NCBI RefSeq assembly: GCF_004803465.1
Contig: NZ_SRSF01000002.1
Coordinates: 558,001-622,000 of the forward strand
Length of the DNA: 64,000 nt
Source of the DNA: Neolewinella litorea
Lineage (GTDB): Bacteria > Bacteroidota > Bacteroidia > Chitinophagales > Saprospiraceae
Reading direction: 5' to 3'
Shown here: positions 8,203-16,424 of the stretch, in pieces
Layout of the letters: every line of letters begins with the position of its first letter
Position numbering within the stretch: position 1 is the first letter of the stretch
The notes under the pieces: model-generated
Seen by the model: only the letters and a program-made list of their open reading frames with translations
Told to the model about the DNA's origin: nothing
Databases searched by the model: none
Position numbers and translations under genes: made by a program

Positions 8203-9150
8203 TTAACGCGACACGGAAACGACCTCATAATCGACGTCCGGACCGGGAGGCGTACCGAAGCGGGCGTTCACGGCGTAGAGTGTGCTGCCCTTGCGGGTCA
8301 CGGTGGTAGGTACCCGAAAATCTGGATCGGTGATGACGTCGGTGATGCGTCCCGAACGGTAATTGGGGCTCAGTTGGATCTCCGCGATCTGGTTGAAGGC
8401 GTTCTGTACCACGTAGAGGGTTTTACCCACCAGCAGGATACCGTCGCCGGCAATGACCGATCCGCCATCCAGGTCGATGGTCTCGGCAACGCCCGTCGCG
8501 GGGTCCACCAGGTAGAGTTCGCCGAAGGAACTGTTCACGACGATGAGGGCATCCCCGTTCGGCGTGGCCTCGATGCCGTTGGCGTTGAATGCATTGGGCT
8601 GGAATTGAAAATCGCCGGAGAGTGGCAGGGTCGCCGTGGCGCCCGTGGGCTGGTCCGAGGGACTCAGCTCGGCCACGTAAAGGTTGGGGGTAAAGGAATC
8701 CGTGAAGTAGACCGCGTCGCGGGTAACGATCACGTCGTTGACGAACCCGCCGCCGAAGTCGAAGGTGGCCACTACCTGCCGGCTGCGCGTATCGAGCACG
8801 AAGGCACCGCCAGTCCCGTTACCGGAAACGTAGAGGTACTGGGTGCGGGGGTCGAAGGCAAGCCCGACCGATATGCCCGATTCGGGCGTGTAGATAACCT
8901 CCCCGGTGCCGGTGCGGAAGTCTCCCCGGTATATTGAGCCGTCGGCCAAAGAACCCACGTAGAAGGTGTTGCCGGTGCCAGCCACGATACCTTCCGGCTG
9001 AAAGCCATCGGGCAGGGCGATAACCTCGGGGAAGGCCTTTCGGAATTCCACCGCCTGACCAGCGGGTTCGAGGGATTCGGATTCGGGGGTACAGGCGGTG
9101 AACAGGGTGGCGATAAAGCAAAGCCAGAGGCAGGGTCGCAGTAGGGTCAT
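8203..9150 (-). CDS. SMP-30/NHL-like beta-propeller lipoprotein
   Basis: A 315-residue product from ATG 9150, chosen because it gives a lipoprotein signal with lipobox LFTAC; a longer frame to 9198 adds 16 polar residues. The mature part contains repeated propeller-like blades (EGIVAGTGNTFYVGSL, GLAFDPRTQYLYVSG, NDVIVTRDAVYFTD, NGIEATPNGDALIVV), as in the SMP-30/gluconolactonase/NHL superfamily. Such proteins often bind calcium and hydrolyse lactones, but many lipoprotein members have no known activity. Its substrate cannot be told from the sequence. It would be anchored to the inner or outer membrane facing the periplasm or surface. Confidence 0.75.
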   Translation of the reverse strand: MTLLRPCLWLCFIATLFTACTPESESLEPAGQAVEFRKAFPEVIALPDGFQPEGIVAGTGNTFYVGSLADGSIYRGDFRTGTGEVIYTPESGISVGLAFDPRTQYLYVSGNGTGGAFVLDTRSRQVVATFDFGGGFVNDVIVTRDAVYFTDSFTPNLYVAELSPSDQPTGATATLPLSGDFQFQPNAFNANGIEATPNGDALIVVNSSFGELYLVDPATGVAETIDLDGGSVIAGDGILLVGKTLYVVQNAFNQIAEIQLSPNYRSGRITDVITDPDFRVPTTVTRKGSTLYAVNARFGTPPGPDVDYEVVSVSR

Positions 9151-9231
9151 GATCGGGGAATATGATGAGGAAAATAACCGCGACGGAGTCGCTGCCAACG
9201 CAACGGGATTACATTTTTAATGTTTTGACTT

Positions 9232-9561
9232 TTAGCCCATTAGCTTCAACAATCGATCAGCGGCCTTCTCAACTTCCGAATAATTCTGTTGGGCGGCCCG
9301 CTGCTTAATGGCAATGAGTCCGGAATGGTGCACACGGCGGAAATCGCCGTAGGGAAAACCGTAATGACTCTTCGTGTCCTTGCCAGCGTCTTCGTGCAGT
9401 CCGAGGTGCCACTCGCCGTACTCCTTCCAGCTGTGGCGCTCTAGGTATCCGTTCTCGTCCTCAGTCGTGGGTTGGGCCTCGCTCCAATCGCTGTCCTTGA
9501 CGTACTGGTTGGCCTTGATGAGTTCCTTAGCCTTGGATTCGGCGCTTTTGTTGAGTTTCAT
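9232..9561 (-). CDS. Small conserved hypothetical protein
   Basis: A 109-residue soluble protein without signal peptide. The C-terminal half has HYGFPYGDFRRVHHSGLIA followed by KQRAAQQ, a pattern I associate with a widespread family of short uncharacterised bacterial and phage proteins. The preceding region is rich in W, H and E. The start ATG 9561 has no competitor. It is monocistronic as far as can be seen, 81 bases from the propeller lipoprotein. No function is proposed. Confidence 0.7.
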   Translation of the reverse strand: MKLNKSAESKAKELIKANQYVKDSDWSEAQPTTEDENGYLERHSWKEYGEWHLGLHEDAGKDTKSHYGFPYGDFRRVHHSGLIAIKQRAAQQNYSEVEKAADRLLKLMG

Positions 9562-9615
9562 AGTGCTTGGGTTTTGCTATCCGAACGCATCATACCGGCC
9601 CCGGTTCCCTTCACT

Positions 9616-10065
9616 TTACTCGATGTCCACGGTGGTGCCGGTACCGGTAAGTTCGAAGGTAGTGGGCAGGTTTTGGTCGTCCAGGTAGGGACTGAGGTCA
9701 AATTGGTAGGTGGCCTCGATGATGGCCTGACAGGTCATTTCATTCTCCCCCACCCCGTCGTCGAAGATTAGCAGGGCCGCAGTTTGTGTAGGATAGCTTT
9801 CCCGCACCGTGCCGTCGGTCCACAAGCGGAGTTGCCAGGCCTGGGCACTGCAGCCCGTGGCGGAGATGGTGACCGTGAGGCAGCTGCCTTCGGCTTCGGC
9901 GGACACAACGCTGAAATTATCGGAGGTGAGGCGGGGAAGGGGGTTGCGCACCTGGATCTCGGTGCCGCAGTCGGTGACGGCCGGGGCCGGTTCGGCTTTC
10001 GATTTGTCGCAGCCGTCCGTGCGCACCAGGGCCAGGAAGAAGAGGGGCAGCAGGATGATTTTCAT
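9616..10065 (-). CDS. Small secreted/lipoprotein, paralogue of 26774-27205
   Basis: A 149-residue product from ATG 10065. This start gives a hydrophobic signal (MKIILLPLFFLALV) ending near a cysteine (DGC), although the lipobox is not canonical because T-D-G precede the cysteine. Conserved features shared with the protein at 26774-27205 are DCGxxIxV near the start of the mature part, GxCLTVxIxAxGC, a LIFDD segment followed by TCQA, and FDLSPYL near the end. Four mature cysteines are conserved between them, suggesting disulfides. A TATCTTTC -7-like element on the minus strand (10185 to 10178) lies about 113 bases upstream. The function is unknown. Confidence 0.7.
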   Translation of the reverse strand: MKIILLPLFFLALVRTDGCDKSKAEPAPAVTDCGTEIQVRNPLPRLTSDNFSVVSAEAEGSCLTVTISATGCSAQAWQLRLWTDGTVRESYPTQTAALLIFDDGVGENEMTCQAIIEATYQFDLSPYLDDQNLPTTFELTGTGTTVDIE

Positions 10066-10233
10066 GGCAGGGTCAGTAAGGGGTAAGGGAATGGGGCTCC
10101 GTAAACTCCCCAGGGTGATGGCGAAACCAACCGGTAGCGGGGGCACCGACGGCATTCACCTAAAATAAGGAATGCCCGAAAGATAGCAGGAGTTTACCCG
10201 GGATGTAGCGTCGACAGGCACCCCTACGCAATT

Positions 10234-10299
10234 CCGTAATCGGGGTACAAACACCCGTAAACCTGGTTACCCTCCCGCTTCGGCACGAGCCTACCTTTG
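10234..10299 (+). promoter_or_regulatory. Two-site direct-repeat operator and -7 box before the barrel protein gene
   Basis: CCGTAATCGGGGTA (10234-10247) and a weaker copy CCGTAAACCTGGTT (10255-10268) are spaced 21 bp start to start. TACCTTTG at 10292-10299 matches the Bacteroidota -7 consensus TAnnTTTG exactly and begins 37 bases after the start of the second site. The same site pair, spacing and offset occur at 12333-12398 and 15407-15472 on the opposite strand. This points to binding by the AraC-type regulator encoded at 12466-13359 (inference). Confidence 0.75.
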
Positions 10300-10322
10300 G
10301 GGAAAAATCACCCCTCCACCGC

Positions 10323-11090
10323 ATGCGGTATCTCTACTTCCTTTGTCTCGCCGCCCTGCCGTTCAGCCTTTTTTCCCAGCAAAGCGATACCACCGACATA
10401 CACCACGAGTTTTCCGGTCGCGTGACGGTCACGCACAACGGCATTTCCATCATCCCCTCCTTCTCCCTGGACGCGCCCGCTCTGATCGTGAATCTCAAGG
10501 TGGGCGGTGACCGCTTTTCTTTCGAGCCCGACCTGCGCATGAGCCTCGACGGCAAACCGTGGTCGATGCTGTTCTGGGCCCGGTACCGTGCCCTGCGGCA
10601 CGAGCGCGTTTCCCTGCGCTTGGGCATCCACCCGGCCCTGAATTTTCGGACGATCACCGTCGACGACGGGCATTCCCAACGCGATTTGCTGGAATCCCGT
10701 CGCTACGTCGCTACGGAAGTGGTGCCCGGCTACCGGGTCAACGACCGCCTAAGCGTAGGAATGTACTACCTGCTCGGCCACGGCTTCGATGCCGGATTGC
10801 GGCGCAGCCACTTCGTGCAGCTCAACGCCGCCGTGACCGGCATTCGCCTCCCCGATGAATTTCTTCTCGACCTGTTTCCCCAGGCCTATTACCTGCGCAC
10901 CGATGCGCTCGACGGCACCTACTTGGCGGGGGGCTGGCGCCTCAGCCGCGCCGGACTATCCTTTGCTCTGAGCGGACTGGTTAACCGGAGCTTGCGCACC
11001 GAGATCGCTCCGGAACGGAAGTGGATCTGGAACGTGGCCCTGGAATGGAGCTTCGGCGGGGAATACGAACTGGTCCGGCCGAGCATCTGA
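10323..11090 (+). CDS. Outer-membrane beta-barrel-like protein
   Basis: A 255-residue product with a signal peptide ending LFSQQ and a succession of amphipathic beta-strands (for example FSFEPDLRMSLDGKPWSMLFWARYRAL). The last residues of the domain, WNVALEWSFGGEYEL, resemble a barrel end, although the protein does not stop on the usual aromatic residue. No characterised family was recognised. The promoter carries the same 21-bp-spaced site pair as the two promoters of the AraC-linked cluster just downstream, so it is likely coregulated with the exported cupin and hydrolase proteins and may mediate transport for that system (inference). Confidence 0.7.
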   Translation: MRYLYFLCLAALPFSLFSQQSDTTDIHHEFSGRVTVTHNGISIIPSFSLDAPALIVNLKVGGDRFSFEPDLRMSLDGKPWSMLFWARYRALRHERVSLRLGIHPALNFRTITVDDGHSQRDLLESRRYVATEVVPGYRVNDRLSVGMYYLLGHGFDAGLRRSHFVQLNAAVTGIRLPDEFLLDLFPQAYYLRTDALDGTYLAGGWRLSRAGLSFALSGLVNRSLRTEIAPERKWIWNVALEWSFGGEYELVRPSI

Positions 11091-11119
11091 GCGACCCGCA
11101 CGGCGCGGGGTTCGGGCAG

Positions 11120-12253
11120 CTACCCCTCCACCACCTCCGCCAGCACCTCCCGGGCAGTCGACGCAGCGTCCGCCCCGGCCGTGTCCTCAATCTGCTGCAG
11201 TACGGCCGATAACTGCTCCGCGGTGAAGCCCAGGTTCAGGGCGATGCCCAGGTGGCCGCGCAGCATGGGTGCCACGCCTTCCATGCTGCTAAGAGCACCG
11301 ATGGTGGCGATCTCCCGCTCGTGGTAAGTCAGCACGTCGCGGCCGAAGATATCGGCGAAGAGGTGCTCCTTCAGGAAGACGTCGATGACCGGGGCGAAGT
11401 CGCCGTAGTCGGAACGCCCTTCCACCGGCCGCCCGATCAGTTCTCCCAGGGTGGCGCGGCCCCGCTCGTAACGGGATACGCTGTCATCTACCTCGCCGGC
11501 TTCGGGACCCATTTCGTCCTGTATGCCCCGCGCTTGCCGGTCCTCCACGGCGGCCATCAGGGTACGCAGTCCCTGTATGCTGCGCGGGAACCCGGTGTAG
11601 GCGTACAGGTGGACGAGCACTTCCTTGCATTCGTTGACGGTGAGTCCCGCATCGAGGGCGTCGCCCAGAGCGGCTTGCAGTCGCTCCAGGTCGCCCAGGG
11701 TAGTAAGCGAAGCCACGGTGGCAATGTGGCGGTAGCGGTCGTCGGTCGATGCCAGGCTGTCGGTGGAGACCCGTTCCACCGCGATGCCTTGCCGGTATTC
11801 TTCGTCGGTTACGGGTTCACCCCAGATTACCCGTCCGTCGGGGTGCTCTTTGGTCATGGCCAGCTGGACGAACCACTGGCTATTGGCCGCCCCGTGCCAG
11901 TGTTCTACGCCGGGGGGGCACTGCACCGTCTCCCCCTTGCGGAGCAGGCGTACCGGACCGCCCCGCTCCTGGTAGTAGCCCAGTCCGTCCAGCGCCAGCA
12001 GCGACTGTCCGGCCGGATGGTGGTGCCAGTTGCTGCGCGCCTTGGGTGCGAAGGTGACGTTGCCCACGGCCACGGGGCGCTGCTCGTCCTCCACGACCAG
12101 CAGCCGCTCTACCCAGGCGGTACCGGTAAAGTTGCCCCCGCTGATCATTTGTCCGGCGGGAAAGACCGTATTGACCTCCGCGGGCGGCAGCTGACCGACC
12201 AGGCCGGCGGTTCCAAAAAGCAGGAGGAAGTAAAGGGGAAGTTTAAGGGTCAT
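11120..12253 (-). CDS. Exported cupin-carboxymuconolactone decarboxylase fusion
   Basis: A 377-residue protein from ATG 12253, where a signal peptide (MTLKLPLYFLLL) begins. Residues about 30-130 form a cupin: WHHHPAGQ and GVEHWH supply the usual metal-binding histidines. Two carboxymuconolactone-decarboxylase/AhpD-like regions follow (about 165-245, with NECKEVLVHLYAYTGFP; about 270-370, with HEREIATIGAL and HLGIALNLGF). CMD proteins act as decarboxylases or peroxidase-like proteins. It is divergent from the AraC regulator gene, and the shared upstream region carries two direct-repeat sites. The cupin half is closely related to that of the cupin-NTF2 protein at 13367-14188. The substrate is unknown. 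Confidence 0.85.
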   Translation of the reverse strand: MTLKLPLYFLLLFGTAGLVGQLPPAEVNTVFPAGQMISGGNFTGTAWVERLLVVEDEQRPVAVGNVTFAPKARSNWHHHPAGQSLLALDGLGYYQERGGPVRLLRKGETVQCPPGVEHWHGAANSQWFVQLAMTKEHPDGRVIWGEPVTDEEYRQGIAVERVSTDSLASTDDRYRHIATVASLTTLGDLERLQAALGDALDAGLTVNECKEVLVHLYAYTGFPRSIQGLRTLMAAVEDRQARGIQDEMGPEAGEVDDSVSRYERGRATLGELIGRPVEGRSDYGDFAPVIDVFLKEHLFADIFGRDVLTYHEREIATIGALSSMEGVAPMLRGHLGIALNLGFTAEQLSAVLQQIEDTAGADAASTAREVLAEVVEG

Positions 12254-12332
12254 AATTTCGTAACAGATTTTGGTGGGGCCATCCCGGCACCCGCGCGCCG
12301 CCGGCAAGTAATGCCGTTAACGGCCTGCCGGG

Positions 12333-12398
12333 TAAAGGTCCACCGGGGGCGGAAGCGCTACCCTACCCGGATTACGGAGATGCCTACCCCGATTACGG
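12333..12398 (-). promoter_or_regulatory. Two-site direct-repeat operator between the cupin-CMD and araC-type genes
   Basis: Read on the minus strand, CCGTAATCGGGGTAGG (12398 to 12383) and CCGTAATCCGGGTAGG (12377 to 12362) differ at one base and are 21 bp apart. GACCTTTA (12340 to 12333), a weak -7 element, begins 37 bases after the start of the second site. This is the same geometry as at 10234-10299 and 15407-15472. The sites are also about 70 bases upstream of the regulator's own ATG, which has TACCTTAG at 12439-12446 as a possible -7 box, so autoregulation is possible. Confidence 0.8.
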
Positions 12399-12465
12399 TT
12401 TCCCCGCAGCAGGGCTGGATCGGCGGAGCGGCAGTTGCTACCTTAGGATAAACAAAGCAGCCGAC

Positions 12466-13359
12466 ATGGAAGAGGTTCTGATCTTCGAGACGATAAAGCA
12501 ATACTGCGCCTTCAACAAGCACGAGACGCAGCACCCCCTGGTGGCCATGATCGACCTCTCCCGGGCCGACCCACGGAAACTGCGGCGGATGTGCTTCGAG
12601 TTCTACGTGGTCTTCCTCAAGGAGGTGAAGTGCGGCGACCTGCGCTACGGCTGCAACAACTACGACTACGACGAGGGTACGCTGGTCTTCCTGGCCCCCA
12701 GCCAGGTGATCGGCCACAACGGCGACGAATACTATCAGCCCCAGGGGCGGGCCCTGGTCTTCCACCCGGATTTCCTGCCGGGCAGCCCCCTGGCCCAGCG
12801 GATGCCCCAGTACTCTTTTTTCTCCTACGAATCCAATGAGGCGCTCCACCTCTCGAGCCGCGAGCGGGAGCTGATCGAAGACTGCCTCGGCAAGATTGCC
12901 ACCGAGCTGAACCAGCTCATCGACCAGCACACCCGCCAGCTGCTGCTCACGAACATCGAGCTGCTGCTCAACTACTGCACCCGCTTCTACGACCGGCAGT
13001 TCATCACCCGCACCACCGCCAACCAGGGGGTGCTGACCCGCTTCGAGAGCCTGTTGAACGACTACTTCCGGTCGGGGCAGGCGGAAAGCGAAGGGCTACC
13101 CTCCGTCAACTACTTCGCCGAGCGGCTGCACCTGTCGGCCAACTACTTCGGCGACCTCATCAAGCGGGAAACGGGTAAATCGCCGCAGGACCACATCCAA
13201 CTCAAGGTCGTCAATCTGGCCAAGGAGCGACTCTTCGACCCCGGGAAGTCGATCTCGGAAGTGGCCTACGACCTCGGCTTCAAGTACCCTCAGCACTTCA
13301 GCCGCATGTTCAAGAAGGTCACCGGCCAGACGCCTAACGCCTACCGGAACGTGAACTAG
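12466..13359 (+). CDS. AraC-family transcriptional regulator
   Basis: A 297-residue protein. An N-terminal sensory region has the beta-rich look of the AraC-binding domain (residues about 20-190). The C-terminal AraC/XylS DNA-binding domain (about 195-297) contains two helix-turn-helix motifs: FAERLHLSANYFGDLIKRETGKSP and ISEVAYDLGFKYPQHFSRMFKKVTGQTP-type signatures are both present. It is divergent from the cupin-CMD gene and convergent with the hydrolase/cupin-NTF2 operon, 7 bases from its stop. The three promoters nearby share a two-site repeat whose 21-bp spacing fits AraC-type binding to direct repeats. It is the obvious candidate regulator of all three. Confidence 0.92.
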   Translation: MEEVLIFETIKQYCAFNKHETQHPLVAMIDLSRADPRKLRRMCFEFYVVFLKEVKCGDLRYGCNNYDYDEGTLVFLAPSQVIGHNGDEYYQPQGRALVFHPDFLPGSPLAQRMPQYSFFSYESNEALHLSSRERELIEDCLGKIATELNQLIDQHTRQLLLTNIELLLNYCTRFYDRQFITRTTANQGVLTRFESLLNDYFRSGQAESEGLPSVNYFAERLHLSANYFGDLIKRETGKSPQDHIQLKVVNLAKERLFDPGKSISEVAYDLGFKYPQHFSRMFKKVTGQTPNAYRNVN

Positions 13360-13366
13360 GGCGCGG

Positions 13367-14188
13367 CTACCGCGACATCAGCCGCGTAAACGACAGGGCC
13401 GCCAGCTTCCACTTGCCGGCGATCTTCTTGTAGACTTCCGTTACCTCGAAGGGGTTGGTCACCTCGTTGCCGCCCACTACCGCGAGCAGGGTGATGCGGT
13501 TCAGTAGCACCGCGGTGTCGTCAATCACCTTCACCGAGGCCTCGTGAATATCGGCCTGCTTGTAGTGGATGCCGCCACTGCGGATGATGTCCACCTCCCG
13601 CTCCTTGCCCCAGCTGCCGCCCATGTGGACGAACATGGCGTCGTCGTGGAAGAGTTCCGCCAGCCGGTCGGCGTCCTGGTCGGCCATCCACTGCCACTTG
13701 TCGCGGCTCAGCTGCAGCAGCTCGGCTTCGGTGGCCGATTGCGCGTTGGCCCCTACGGCCAGGTATTCTTCCTCGGTAACGGCCTCCTTCCACTCCGTCG
13801 GAGCATCGCCGGTGATGGCCAGATAGGTAACGCCCTCATCGGGGGTGGCGGCGTGCCAGTGTTCCACGCCCGGGGCGCACTTAATGGTTTCTCCCTTACG
13901 GACCACCCGCACCGGCTGGTTCCTTTCCTGGTAATATCCCACCCCGTCGGTGATGATGAGTTGCTGCCCCTTCGGGTGGAGGTGCCAATCAAGTTTCGCT
14001 CCCGGCGCGAAAGTGGCTACCGCCAGGTTGTAGTTGAAGTGCTCGTCCGCATCACTCGGGTGGTAGAGCCATACGTCGCCGGTGTGGTGGACGTTCTCCG
14101 CCTTCTCACCGCGGGGAAAGAGGGCGTCAGACTGGGCCGCCAGCGGCGCAGCAGCGAGGAGGAGGATGAGGTACAGGATATGGAGCAT
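13367..14188 (-). CDS. Exported cupin-NTF2/SnoaL-like fusion
   Basis: A 273-residue protein with signal peptide (ending PLAAQ). The cupin domain (about residues 25-140) has WHLHPKGQ and GVEHWH and strongly resembles the cupin of the protein at 11120-12253 (both contain GYYQER and VRKGET or LRKGET). The C-terminal part (about 150-273) looks like the NTF2/SnoaL (DUF4440) fold, with LSRDKWQWMADQDADRLAELF and KWKLAALSF. It is 40 bases downstream of the hydrolase lipoprotein gene on the same strand, so the two probably form one transcript from the promoter near 15407. It is likely a periplasmic small-molecule enzyme; the substrate is unknown. Confidence 0.85.
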   Translation of the reverse strand: MLHILYLILLLAAAPLAAQSDALFPRGEKAENVHHTGDVWLYHPSDADEHFNYNLAVATFAPGAKLDWHLHPKGQQLIITDGVGYYQERNQPVRVVRKGETIKCAPGVEHWHAATPDEGVTYLAITGDAPTEWKEAVTEEEYLAVGANAQSATEAELLQLSRDKWQWMADQDADRLAELFHDDAMFVHMGGSWGKEREVDIIRSGGIHYKQADIHEASVKVIDDTAVLLNRITLLAVVGGNEVTNPFEVTEVYKKIAGKWKLAALSFTRLMSR

Positions 14189-14228
14189 GATCGAATAATT
14201 CAGGTTGGTTTTTTACGGAAAGGCGGGG

Positions 14229-15323
14229 TCAGTCCAGCCCCTTTTCGACCAGCCAGTCGAGCAGCAGTTGGGCTACGGCCTGGTTGTTGAGGTCGGACAT
14301 TGGAAAGTGGGTGTTGCCTTTCAGGCCGCGGTCGGGCAGTTGCACCAGGGTCACGTCGCCCCCGTGGGCGTTGACTACTTCGGTCCACTGGCGCGCCATG
14401 GCCACAGCCGCGCGCCACTGTTCCTGCCCGGGATTCTCCACCGGCGCGTCGGGAATGTAATCCCCGTAGTAGATGACAATCGGAATGCGGGTAAGCCGCT
14501 CGAAGGTTGCCAGGGGTACGCCCCGCGCACGCAGCGTGCCACCTGCGTAATCGATGGGTTCCGGCACCTCGTCTTCCGGGAAGACGAAGTTGCTGCCCGG
14601 TTCGTAGGCGGCGATTCCGCGAATATTGTCGTTCTCCAGAGCGGCCAGCCAGCCCTGTCCGCCGCTGTGCGAGTGCGTCACCAGCACGCCCGCTCCGAGG
14701 GTATCGAAGAGGGCCGAAACCGCCGCCACGTTCAGATCGATGTTCAGCGGGCCGGTATCTGGTGTTATTTGCCGGTAGAACTGGTTCAGGGCCGCGGGGT
14801 CGCGGGAGAACTGTACGCCGGGATAGAATTCGGTCCCCACCCCGAGCCGGAAGATGCCGAACCACAGTTGATCGTCGGTTGCCGCCGCGATGGTCGTGGG
14901 CTCCGTGCTGCGCCCGGCGAGTCCGCGCCGCGGCTGGTCGAGCAGGTAGACCGGAAAGCGGTGGCGCAGGAAGATGGTCTGAAAGCCCTCGCGCCCGTCG
15001 GGGGTCGACTGCCAGGTCCGCATCGACTGTCCGTAGCCGTGCCAGAACACCAGCGGCAGTTCCCGGGCCCGTACCGGCACCTGGTAGAATACCGCGGCGT
15101 GGTCGCCGTGCAGGGTTTGTCCGGCGGTAGATTGGTTGCCCGGATTGAAGGCCCCGTGCGCGATGGGGTCGAAGGTGCCCGGACTGGTCTTCACGCTACC
15201 GCCGACGGTAAAACTTCCTTGCTCGGCCAGGGCGATCCCGCCCTCGGGGGTACCGGATCGTGGGCTTACGCAGGCGGTCAGGGTCAGCAACAGGCCGAGG
15301 AGTGGAACAAAGGTTTTTCGCAT
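14229..15323 (-). CDS. Alpha/beta-hydrolase lipoprotein
   Basis: A 364-residue product with a lipoprotein signal (lipobox LTAC, cysteine 18). The alpha/beta-hydrolase core shows the oxyanion-loop motif FWHGYGQS (about residues 93-100), a nucleophile elbow in THSHSGGQG (serine about 220) and a late histidine in GNTHFP (about 340). The glutamate in AAYEPGS could be the acid. It resembles secreted esterases of this fold. It is first in an operon with the cupin-NTF2 gene. Its promoter region carries the site pair shared with two neighbouring promoters, placing it in the presumed AraC-type regulon. Confidence 0.85.
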   Translation of the reverse strand: MRKTFVPLLGLLLTLTACVSPRSGTPEGGIALAEQGSFTVGGSVKTSPGTFDPIAHGAFNPGNQSTAGQTLHGDHAAVFYQVPVRARELPLVFWHGYGQSMRTWQSTPDGREGFQTIFLRHRFPVYLLDQPRRGLAGRSTEPTTIAAATDDQLWFGIFRLGVGTEFYPGVQFSRDPAALNQFYRQITPDTGPLNIDLNVAAVSALFDTLGAGVLVTHSHSGGQGWLAALENDNIRGIAAYEPGSNFVFPEDEVPEPIDYAGGTLRARGVPLATFERLTRIPIVIYYGDYIPDAPVENPGQEQWRAAVAMARQWTEVVNAHGGDVTLVQLPDRGLKGNTHFPMSDLNNQAVAQLLLDWLVEKGLD

Positions 15324-15406
15324 GTCGTAGTCTGGTTCGCATACCGAAAAGGGGGCGCTACCGCAGGTGCCGTACCGCTTCGGTAATGCAGCGTCAGTCA
15401 GTCCCG

Positions 15407-15472
15407 CAAAGTTCGTTCGCTTCAGCCTACGGTCGCCTACCCCGATTACGGAAAGGACAACCCGGTTTACCG
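15407..15472 (-). promoter_or_regulatory. Two-site direct-repeat operator before the hydrolase operon
   Basis: On the minus strand, CGGTAAACCGGGTTGT (15472 to 15457) precedes CCGTAATCGGGGTAGG (15451 to 15436) by 21 bp. The latter is identical over 16 bases to the distal site at 12398-12383. GAACTTTG (15414 to 15407), one mismatch from TAnnTTTG, starts 37 bases after the start of the proximal site, as at the other two promoters. The hydrolase ATG is at 15323. Confidence 0.75.
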
Positions 15473-15516
15473 GTAATACTCACCGCCGTTCAGACTCAAA
15501 AGGGAAAGGGAGCGGC

Positions 15517-16242
15517 CTACAGGCTGTCCAGGATGCCCCGTTGCCGCTGACCGAAGTTGAGAGCCTCCATCAGGGTGGCGCTCATCACCTCTTCCAGGTT
15601 GCCGTAGGCTTCGGCGTAGTCCATCTGGCTGCGGCGGATCACTTCCTGGGCCTCCTCGCGGCCGTAGGTGTGGGTGATCTCACACTTGGGCGCGGCGCCC
15701 GGCAGCTGCTTGTAGGTGAGGAAGTAGTGGCGCAGGCGATTGAGGATGGACTCGGGCAGGTCTTTCACGTCGTCCCACCGGCCGTATACTTCGTCGTTGT
15801 CGAGCACCGCAATGATCTTATCGTCGGCCTCCCCGCCGTCGAGCATGCGGAAGCCGCCGATGGCCTTGGCCTTCACGATGATGTTTCCGTGGGTTACTTC
15901 CCGTTCGGTGAGGACACAAATGTCCAGGGGGTCGTCGTCGCCGAGGATGCCCTCGCGGCCGGTCTTTTCCATGCAGAAATCGGCCACGTGGTTCTTGCAG
16001 TAGGTCTGGGGAATGAAGCCGTAGAGGGCGGGGACGATATTGGAGAACTTCTGCGGGCGGTCGATGATGAGGTAGCCCGACTTCTTGTCCACTTCGTACT
16101 TGACCGTATCCGAGGGGATCACCTCGATGAAGGTACTCACGACCTCCGGAGCGTTGTTGCCGATTTCGATACCGTGCCAGGGGTGGCTCTTGTAGCGCAG
16201 GCCGATCAGTTTCCAGAGTTTGTCGTAGGCTTCGTTGCCCAT
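15517..16242 (-). CDS. ppa: Inorganic pyrophosphatase, family I
   Basis: A 241-residue soluble protein. It hydrolyses pyrophosphate to phosphate, pulling biosynthetic reactions forward in the cytoplasm. The family signature DDDPLDICVL (about residues 101-110) supplies the metal-binding aspartates. Other conserved elements are KYEVDKKSGYLIIDR near the start, YGFIPQTY, GGFRMLDGGEADDKIIAV and the later YKQLPG. It is longer than the about 175-residue bacterial norm, as is common in Bacteroidota. An exact TACCTTTG -7 box lies upstream at 16276-16269. Confidence 0.92.
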   Translation of the reverse strand: MGNEAYDKLWKLIGLRYKSHPWHGIEIGNNAPEVVSTFIEVIPSDTVKYEVDKKSGYLIIDRPQKFSNIVPALYGFIPQTYCKNHVADFCMEKTGREGILGDDDPLDICVLTEREVTHGNIIVKAKAIGGFRMLDGGEADDKIIAVLDNDEVYGRWDDVKDLPESILNRLRHYFLTYKQLPGAAPKCEITHTYGREEAQEVIRRSQMDYAEAYGNLEEVMSATLMEALNFGQRQRGILDSL

Positions 16243-16268
16243 GGTCAGGTGCTTTAAGTTTGAGGCCG

Positions 16269-16276
16269 CAAAGGTA
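16269..16276 (-). promoter_or_regulatory. -7 promoter element of the pyrophosphatase gene
   Basis: TACCTTTG on the minus strand matches the Bacteroidota -7 consensus TAnnTTTG exactly. It lies 27 bases upstream of the ATG at 16242, implying a short leader. No clear -33 TTTG element is seen at the usual spacing. Confidence 0.55.
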
Positions 16277-16424
16277 CGCTTTTGGCGGGTGCCGTGCCGG
16301 AGCGACCATTCCCAATCGTCCTTTTCCGGTCTTATTGGATAATTTCGGCTAACAAACCGTTAAGATCCGCTCAGACGGTAACCCCACGCCCGCCGGTTTT
16401 GTCTTTTTCCTGACCCCCACCGCG

